NCBI GenBank assembly: GCA_021828635.1
Contig: JAJZEJ010000568.1
Span: 1 to 9,025 of the forward strand
Length of the DNA: 9,025 nucleotides
DNA from: Chloroflexota bacterium
GTDB lineage: Bacteria; Chloroflexota; Ktedonobacteria; Ktedonobacterales; Ktedonobacteraceae
Direction: 5' to 3'
The position numbers and the translations under genes were made by a program. This document shows, in pieces, positions 1 through 4,754 of this stretch (the stretch's first letter is position 1; each line of letters starts with the position of its first letter). The notes below the pieces were generated by a model. It saw only the letters and a program-made list of their open reading frames with translations. It did no database searches and was not told where the DNA came from.

Positions 1-17
1 TTCATTGGCATCATCAT
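1..17 (-). CDS. possible 5' end of a further minus-strand gene (window-edge fragment)
   Basis: On the minus strand, three consecutive ATG codons (17-15, 14-12, 11-9) are followed by CCA ATG and then the window edge. An AGGGG stretch lies just upstream (minus 24-20), best spaced for the third ATG (7 bases). It begins about 10 bases after the stop of the 68-residue membrane protein gene, so it could be a third gene of that operon. Only about five codons are visible, so neither coding status nor product can be judged. Confidence 0.22.
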
Positions 18-27
18 GCCCCTATGA

Positions 28-234
28 TTATTTTTTCTCGTGCGTTTCGCGGTAAAGCGAGACTGTGATGATAATCAAGGCGGCAATCACCAGAATATAG
101 CCGGAGGCAACCTTGAGCGCGGACAAGGCACTGATTGTGCTAATCAAGGCGAGAATGACAACAGTGATAATGACGCCGACCAGAATTACCATATCACCAA
201 CCACAAAGTTGTAGATGGCTTTAATCACATTCAT
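28..234 (-). CDS. small two-helix membrane protein, coupled to the upstream transporter-like gene
   Basis: Encodes 68 residues, almost entirely hydrophobic. Helix one covers about residues 11-38 (rich in V, I, L with a short S/T/A stretch) and helix two about 42-61. The short soluble tail ends in charged residues (RETHEKK). The start is secure: its ATG overlaps the stop of the preceding gene as ATGA (234-231), and a full AGGAGGT ribosome site lies at minus 247-241, 6 bases upstream. I do not recognise a family. The tight coupling to the 270-residue membrane protein suggests a small accessory subunit or stabiliser of that protein, which is inference. A phage holin-like role is conceivable from size alone, but nothing phage-like surrounds it. 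Confidence 0.8.
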   Translation of the reverse strand: MNVIKAIYNFVVGDMVILVGVIITVVILALISTISALSALKVASGYILVIAALIIITVSLYRETHEKK

Positions 235-1043
235 GAACGTACCTCCTGTCCGCGAGTCTCATTGGCAGAAGCATTGGCGGCAAGTGCCACATGCTGTTGT
301 TTGACCTGTTTGAGCCACGTTATCAGGATGAAAGATGCCAGCAGATAGATGGCTGCAAGAGCGAGGATGAAGCCATCCGAGAGTGGCCAGGCTACGCCGA
401 AGCCCTCACCAGTCCAGAAGGTACCGAAGGTGGTGAGCATGACGCCGACGACAAACTTGAGCGTGTTTTCGGGTACTTGCTTGAGTGGGGCGCGTACCAG
501 AGCGCCGAGCAGAATAATCAGTATACCGGCTACCACAGCACCGATAGCGGCTGAACCGATGCCACTGGCCTTAGAAATGGTGCTGGTTGCCGCGCTACTG
601 CCGAAAGTAATCACAATAAAGGCGACTTCCAATCCTTCCAGCAGTACTGCTTTGTAGGACATAGCGACGCCAAAAGGCTGAATACGTGGTGCGACAACTT
701 CACCTCTGGCACGCAGTGCAGCCATTTTCTCTTCAAAAATGGCCTCTTCATCATGTAGCGCCTTCATGCCACTGTAGCGTAGAATAGCTTTCTTGAGCCA
801 TTTCATACCGAAAAGGATAAGAATAATACCAACGACGAGACGTAATGCATTGAGTGGCACAAATTGTACAAGCGCGACACCCAGCGTGCCGACGATTACC
901 GCCAGCGTTGCTGCTGCCGCTAGCGCACCAATGAGGGCGCTACGCCAATTGATGGTTACACCGACCACGAGTACAATAGTAAATGCCTCGACAAATTCAA
1001 CTGCCGAAGCAAGGAATGCCGCTATTGCGACTGCCCATTGCAT
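231..1043 (-). CDS. internally duplicated multi-pass membrane protein, COG4280-like, putative cation transporter
   Basis: Encodes 270 residues with about six or seven membrane helices. The protein is a visible tandem duplication. Half one has an E-x-x-E motif in its first helix (E16-F-V-E19) and the segment LRLVVGIILILFGMKW (68-83). Half two has LLEGLEVAFIVITFG (134-148, E136/E139) and LKFVVGVMLTTFGTFW (195-210). A charged loop (about 84-120, rich in E, K, R) joins them. Paired acidic motifs in duplicated halves are typical of cation carriers, and the second motif resembles the REGLE element of FTR1/EfeU iron permeases; the substrate is not determined. From memory it matches the uncharacterised COG4280 group. 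The start is supported by TAGGAG at minus 1057-1052, 8 bases before the ATG. It is the first gene of an operon with the 68-residue protein. Confidence 0.85.
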   Translation of the reverse strand: MQWAVAIAAFLASAVEFVEAFTIVLVVGVTINWRSALIGALAAAATLAVIVGTLGVALVQFVPLNALRLVVGIILILFGMKWLKKAILRYSGMKALHDEEAIFEEKMAALRARGEVVAPRIQPFGVAMSYKAVLLEGLEVAFIVITFGSSAATSTISKASGIGSAAIGAVVAGILIILLGALVRAPLKQVPENTLKFVVGVMLTTFGTFWTGEGFGVAWPLSDGFILALAAIYLLASFILITWLKQVKQQHVALAANASANETRGQEVRS

Positions 1044-1159
1044 GAAAGATACTCCTATTCTTCCTGAATGTATGTGTGGGTATCAGGTTGACCCATGCTG
1101 CTCCATGCTGCTTATACGACACACATACCTGTCTCGGTAGAAAGGATATGTTCTCTACC
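1044..1159 (-). promoter_or_regulatory. structured 5' leader of the membrane operon
   Basis: Between the predicted transcription start (about 1159) and the ATG at 1043 the leader can form two hairpins. The first pairs GGTAGA with TCTACC (1136-1141 and 1154-1159) around a 12-base loop. The second pairs GTATGTGTG with CACACATAC exactly (1070-1078 and 1120-1128, 9 bp) around 41 bases that include a tandem 10-bp duplication. The ribosome site lies just outside the second stem. No known riboswitch consensus was recognised. Confidence 0.4.
1093..1112. repeat. tandem duplication of a 10-bp unit
   Basis: CCATGCTGCT occurs twice head to tail (1093-1102 and 1103-1112) in the loop of the leader inverted repeat of the membrane operon. 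It is exact but only two copies. Confidence 0.75.
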
Positions 1160-1165
1160 AAGTAC

Positions 1166-1193
1166 ATTGTATCATATTAGCGCCGCCTGTCTT
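1166..1193 (-). promoter_or_regulatory. predicted promoter of the membrane operon
   Basis: On the minus strand, -35 AAGACA (1193-1188, 4 of 6 to consensus) and -10 TACAAT (1171-1166, 5 of 6) are separated by 16 bp. This predicts a start near 1159. The -35 coincides with one arm of the 10-bp inverted repeat at 1188-1221, which would let a bound regulator block it. Confidence 0.45.
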
Positions 1194-1221
1194 CTATGCT
1201 TTATGGATAGGATAGAAGACA
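1188..1221. promoter_or_regulatory. 10-bp perfect inverted repeat, possible operator
   Basis: TGTCTTCTAT (1188-1197) and ATAGAAGACA (1212-1221) are perfect inverted copies separated by 14 bp. The left arm contains the predicted -35 of the minus-strand membrane operon. No run of T follows on either strand, so a terminator is unlikely and an operator more likely. Arm spacing of about 24 bp centre to centre places both arms on nearly the same face of the helix. Confidence 0.45.
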
Positions 1222-1301
1222 TTTTACGCATACAGTGCATCATAGGTATAATGGGCAAAGAATCACTTTTTCATCTGCTCGTTGCCGGTTTTTGCCAATG
1301 A

Positions 1302-1320
1302 TACCGATGATTACCGATGG
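1302..1320. repeat. near-tandem 10-bp duplication at the methyltransferase stop
   Basis: TACCGATGAT (1302-1311) is followed at once by TACCGATGG (1312-1320), immediately downstream of the minus-strand methyltransferase stop codon (1323-1321). It has two copies, the second differing at its end. No function is evident. Confidence 0.6.
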
Positions 1321-2190
1321 CTATGCTCTGGTAGCAACCATTTGTAGCCAGGTACGTGGCACCGCATCCAGATTAAGTTCCTGACCAACCTGAGAGACAG
1401 CGACATCGAGAGCTTGCGCACCTAACGCGAGCGGAATACCGGGTAGAGCGCCTTCGATGAAGAGCCAGTATTGCCCCAAATCATGCCATGCATCAATCGA
1501 GATGTCTGCGTCATTCTCGATGGTATCAACCTGCTGAAAGCCGTTTTGCTTGAGTAGGGTGATATATTCGTCTGCTGTAAGCCACTGCATCGCCATTGCT
1601 TTGGCTTCACGTGAGACACGGACTTCAGGGTGTTCTTTGCGCAACCATCGCATAGCACGACTGGTCCAGAGATGATAGAACTTTTCAGTACCGGGAACAT
1701 AAGCTCCCTGGTAAAAAGAACTATTGCAGGCAAAGATACCTTGAGGACGAAGAATTTCTGCAACCTGCTCGATAGCTTGTACTTTATTTGGCACCAGGTG
1801 AATGGCGTTGCAGAAAAATGCGGCGTCGGCATTGTGTACAATCTGTGGCAAATCAGTCGATTCACCTTGAATGAAGTCGGTATGGGCGTGAATGCCCATT
1901 GCATCCATACCCTTTTGAGCGCGTCGTAGCGCCTCTGCCGACGGATCAACGCCGATGAGATGGGCCTGTCTCAAACGCCCAAGTTTAGCCAGTTCCTCGG
2001 CAATCAGACGTGTGACAGCTCCGGTACCGCAAGCCATATCGACGATGGTAACAGGAGCATCTTGCGCATGTTTTTCCAGATGCGCAAGCGCCTGTTGAAC
2101 AAGCAGCCGGTTGACCTCAGTATAGAATGGATATGCGGCGAACGCTTCAAAAGTAAATTGGTTAGTTTCTTCAGTCTCAATGAGACCCAT
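1321..2190 (-). CDS. class I SAM-dependent methyltransferase
   Basis: Encodes 289 residues of the Rossmann-fold methyltransferase superfamily (type 11/25-like). Motif I is IVDMACGTG (49-57), the glycine-rich SAM-binding loop. The acidic residue that binds the ribose is D82 in GVDPS. A post-II region FFCNAIHLV (125-133) is followed by ILRPQGIF. The N-terminal 48 residues and the long C-terminal half (about 160-289, many aromatics) probably form the substrate lid; the substrate cannot be named. I place the start at 2190 because AAGGAGGA sits 7 bases upstream (minus 2205-2198). The frame stays open to 2298, but that extension overlaps the end of the reductase gene and has no ribosome site. The gene lies 76 bp downstream of the FabG-like gene, same strand, so co-transcription is likely. 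No clear terminator follows. Confidence 0.85.
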   Translation of the reverse strand: MGLIETEETNQFTFEAFAAYPFYTEVNRLLVQQALAHLEKHAQDAPVTIVDMACGTGAVTRLIAEELAKLGRLRQAHLIGVDPSAEALRRAQKGMDAMGIHAHTDFIQGESTDLPQIVHNADAAFFCNAIHLVPNKVQAIEQVAEILRPQGIFACNSSFYQGAYVPGTEKFYHLWTSRAMRWLRKEHPEVRVSREAKAMAMQWLTADEYITLLKQNGFQQVDTIENDADISIDAWHDLGQYWLFIEGALPGIPLALGAQALDVAVSQVGQELNLDAVPRTWLQMVATRA

Positions 2191-2266
2191 CGCAGAATCC
2201 TCCTTGACCATAAAATGCTTTAGTCTGTTAGAGAGAAATTTCTGTCTCCAGGTTTCATTGAATTCG

Positions 2267-3034
2267 CTAAATATGCATGGACATGCCACCATCGACACTC
2301 AGCGTTTGTCCGGTGATATAACCAGCTTCCGGTGAGCAGAGAAAGCCGACTGCTGCCGCGATCTCTTCAGGTCTACCGAAACGTCCCAACGGCGTCGTTT
2401 CGAGCAGAAATTTTCGTTGTGCCTCGCTCAGCGTTGAAGTTAGTTCGGTGGGGATAAAGCCAGGGGCGACAGCATTCGCGGTGATGTTGCGGCTCGCCAT
2501 TTCGCGTGCGGTGCTGATGGTCATGGCGATAATAGCGGCTTTTGATGCGGCATAGTTGGCCTGCCCTGCTGATCCCAACAAACCTGCTATCGAGACAATA
2601 TTCACGATGCGCCCCCAACGCGCTCTCATCATGCCGCGTAGCCCCGCTTTTGTGCAGAGAAAGGTTGAGCGCAGGTTACTATTGATAATGTAGTCAAAAT
2701 CGCTCGGCGACATCTGTAAAAGAAGCTTATCGCGTGTTGTACCAGCGTTGTTGACCAGGATAGTGACAGGGCCAAGCGCCTGTGTGCCTTCATTGAAAAG
2801 GTGTGTCACCTCTTCTTCCTGGCTAACATCAGCCTGGATAGTAATGCAGCGTCGGCCCAGTGCCTCGATAGCAGCCTGTGTCTCGGCAGCTGTAGCTGCC
2901 TTGCTGCGATAGTTGACGATAATATCTGCACCGGCTTGGGCCAGGCGTATCGCAATAGCGCGTCCAATACCCTGACCACTACCTGTGACCAGAGCCACTT
3001 TGTCTGTCAGTGGTAAATGTGATTCTTGTGCCAT
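2267..3034 (-). CDS. fabG: 3-oxoacyl-ACP reductase-type short-chain dehydrogenase (FabG-like)
   Basis: Encodes 255 residues, close to FabG length. All classical SDR landmarks are present: cofactor loop TGSGQGIG (17-24), D69-V70 after the fourth strand, NNAG (95-98), and catalytic tetrad N120, S148, Y161, K165 (YAASK). It also has the APGFI segment and the C-terminal YITGQTLSVDGGM signature. It should reduce a 3-oxoacyl thioester or a similar ketone with NAD(P)H. The close match to FabG favours 3-oxoacyl-ACP or acetoacetyl-CoA (PhaB-like), but SDR substrate cannot be fixed from sequence. The start ATG at 3034 follows GAGGTG by 6 bases; an in-frame GTG at 3043 overlaps that site and is rejected. 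No other fatty-acid synthesis gene is adjacent. A methyltransferase follows in the same orientation, suggesting a tailoring role rather than the housekeeping copy. Confidence 0.85.
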   Translation of the reverse strand: MAQESHLPLTDKVALVTGSGQGIGRAIAIRLAQAGADIIVNYRSKAATAAETQAAIEALGRRCITIQADVSQEEEVTHLFNEGTQALGPVTILVNNAGTTRDKLLLQMSPSDFDYIINSNLRSTFLCTKAGLRGMMRARWGRIVNIVSIAGLLGSAGQANYAASKAAIIAMTISTAREMASRNITANAVAPGFIPTELTSTLSEAQRKFLLETTPLGRFGRPEEIAAAVGFLCSPEAGYITGQTLSVDGGMSMHI

Positions 3035-3064
3035 CCATATCACCTCGTTTTTTTGGTGTCTTGC

Positions 3065-3073
3065 ATTATAGCA
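3065..3073 (-). promoter_or_regulatory. extended -10 promoter of the FabG-methyltransferase pair
   Basis: The minus strand reads TGCTATAAT (3073-3065), a perfect TATAAT with the TGn extension. The -35 region is poor, as is common for extended -10 promoters. Predicted start is near 3058, giving a leader of about 24 nt before the ATG at 3034. Confidence 0.6.
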
Positions 3074-3118
3074 TATGGGATTTCTCTTCTGCCTGCTATT
3101 CCTGTTTCTTTTCGTGCG

Positions 3119-3133
3119 TTATCACAGTGATAA
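3119..3133. promoter_or_regulatory. perfect 15-bp palindrome, probable operator
   Basis: TTATCAC-A-GTGATAA is a perfect 7-1-7 palindrome in the AT-rich divergent gap between fabG and the molybdoenzyme operon. Symmetry of this size is typical of a homodimeric repressor or activator site (GntR, MarR or TetR style). I cannot assign the family. It lies about 45 bp behind the fabG -10 and about 80 bp before the molybdoenzyme start, so it could control either side. Confidence 0.55.
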
Positions 3134-3212
3134 GAGTTGGCAAAGGAATTTGATAAATGGATATGGTTATTTTATGTATAAATCAGGTTTGAAGGGTTTC
3201 CGATTAAAAAAT

Positions 3213-4739
3213 ATGAATGTCAATTGGAAGGACATATATTGGCGTTATGAAGCGGGTGTCTGGGCTGTTCCACTGGCCTTATTACCATCGTTTTTATTCA
3301 GCGCACTGGCGGGACAGCCATCGTGTCTGGAGCCGATAATAGAAGTGATTATTGCACATACACCTTTGACGTTGGCAAACTGGATTTTAGCTGTGCTTGG
3401 GCCGTTCGCCCGACCTCTGGCGCTGATAGGAGCCGTGGCCTTTTGTATGCCGCTACTTGGCCTGATTAGTATACTTGCGCCTCCCGTTGCCGATCTACGC
3501 CCGCGTCGCCATAGAAGGTATCTGCGCTGGTTTATGGTGCTACTTATCGTGTTGACGGCAAGCGGCTATCTTGCTACCTCGGCGACGAGTACCGTGAGTG
3601 CGCTGTCAACTATGCTGGCCGGTGTCGTCAGTGTTCCTGCTCTCCTCTGGACACGTTCTTGGCGACGTGCGATGCGTGGTAAGAAAGATGTATCTGGTGG
3701 GCGTAGGGTTCTATATGGCCTGTTTGGCGCACCAATAGTGACGGGTAGTCTTGCGCTGCTAGCTAGCTATGAGGCCGAAAGTAACTTGGCGGCTCGACTA
3801 TTGAGTCTGGGAAATCCTGTTCGGCAACTTTTCGTTTTTAACCGTCCACAGCCGCGCAAACCAGGATTTCCTGTTTCCGGTACTGAACCTGAAGTAACGC
3901 CTGTACACCTATTTTATGTGAACGGCAAGAACATTACTGACCCATTGTTACTTGCACAGGATTGGGAATTGCGCATCAGTGGTCTAGTACACACTCCTCT
4001 GACACTGACATTTCAGCAACTGCTGGCAATGCCGCGTACCAGCTATTTTGCTACCATGCGTTGTGTTGATGATTCCACCGATGGATATCTGATGAGTACT
4101 GCGTATTGGTCGGGAGTGCCTATCACTGACCTGTTGGCGCTAGTAAGGCCATTAGCACAGGCGACAACTCTTCTTTTTAAGGGAGCAGATCAGTTTACTG
4201 AGACGCTGGAGCTGCACGAACCTTCTCTGAGTCTTGCTCTATTAGCGTATGCCATGAATGGCGAAACATTATTGCAACAGCATGGCGCACCAGCGCGGGT
4301 TGTGCTACCAGGATGGTATGGGTTCAGAAATGTGAAATGGGTGCAAGAGCTAGTTCTGACAGCTGAGCCAGTAGTGGGATACTGGGAACATAATGGTTGG
4401 CAAGCGCAGCAGGTTGATCTGGTGGCACGCATCGATGTTGTTCATCCACTTGATACGACGCATGTGTTGGTGGCTGGTGTGGCCTTTGGAGGTTTGCGTG
4501 GCGTATCAAAAGTGCAGGTGCGTGTCGATAATGATGAGTGGCAAGATGCGATTCTGAATGTGCCAGCGTTATCACCCTATACCTGGGTACAATGGCGCTC
4601 TCTTATCGCTATCATCCAAAGGCGTTGCTCGCTGACTGCACGTATGATTGATGGCGCGGGTGTGCCACAAGATGCTCATACACGCAGCTCCTTCCCTGCT
4701 GGGGCCAGTGGCTTGCAACGTATTAGCATTCATTTATAG
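3213..4739 (+). CDS. five-helix membrane-anchored molybdopterin oxidoreductase (sulfite oxidase family)
   Basis: Encodes 508 residues. Five predicted membrane helices lie at about 15-34, 67-89, 106-124, 129-146 and 166-185. Basic loops after helix 2 (RPRRHRR) and helix 4 (SWRRAMRGKK) place those loops inside and the C-terminal enzyme outside. The molybdopterin domain (about 229-389) has the expected ligand cysteine C284 in ATMRCVDD, then AYWSGVPITDLL and RVVLPGWYGFRNVKWV (362-377). A Mo-co dimerisation domain follows (about 402-506: GVAFGGLRGVSKVQVRVD, YTWVQW, GASG). The substrate is unknown. Twin arginines (R164 R165, GGRRVLYG) precede helix 5, suggesting Tat handover. The start is uncertain: the frame is open from ATG 3075, but that extension runs through the AT-rich regulatory gap without a ribosome site, so I favour ATG 3213, although its ribosome site is also weak (GAAGGG, 16 bases away). 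First gene of a three-gene operon. Confidence 0.85.
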   Translation: MNVNWKDIYWRYEAGVWAVPLALLPSFLFSALAGQPSCLEPIIEVIIAHTPLTLANWILAVLGPFARPLALIGAVAFCMPLLGLISILAPPVADLRPRRHRRYLRWFMVLLIVLTASGYLATSATSTVSALSTMLAGVVSVPALLWTRSWRRAMRGKKDVSGGRRVLYGLFGAPIVTGSLALLASYEAESNLAARLLSLGNPVRQLFVFNRPQPRKPGFPVSGTEPEVTPVHLFYVNGKNITDPLLLAQDWELRISGLVHTPLTLTFQQLLAMPRTSYFATMRCVDDSTDGYLMSTAYWSGVPITDLLALVRPLAQATTLLFKGADQFTETLELHEPSLSLALLAYAMNGETLLQQHGAPARVVLPGWYGFRNVKWVQELVLTAEPVVGYWEHNGWQAQQVDLVARIDVVHPLDTTHVLVAGVAFGGLRGVSKVQVRVDNDEWQDAILNVPALSPYTWVQWRSLIAIIQRRCSLTARMIDGAGVPQDAHTRSSFPAGASGLQRISIHL

Positions 4740-4754
4740 ATATAAAGGGGAATG

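Noticed and set aside
793..1140. Plus-strand open frame of 115 codons opposite the carrier gene
   Set aside because: Its T/S/A-rich composition is the mirror of the carrier's hydrophobic codons, and there is no ribosome site.
1254..1296. GGCAAA/TTTGCC inverted repeat as a terminator for the first methyltransferase
   Set aside because: The stem is only 6 bp with a 31-base loop and no T-run follows on the minus strand.
2191..2298. Upstream extension of the first methyltransferase to 2298
   Set aside because: It would overlap the reductase end by 32 bp without a ribosome site, whereas AAGGAGGA lies at ideal distance from the ATG at 2190.
3075..3212. N-terminal extension of the molybdoenzyme starting at ATG 3075, with a hydrophobic first segment
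   Set aside because: There is no ribosome site upstream, the ATG abuts the fabG -10, and the extension contains the operator-like palindrome and AT-rich, poorly protein-like sequence. The family-like sequence begins near residue 47 of that frame.
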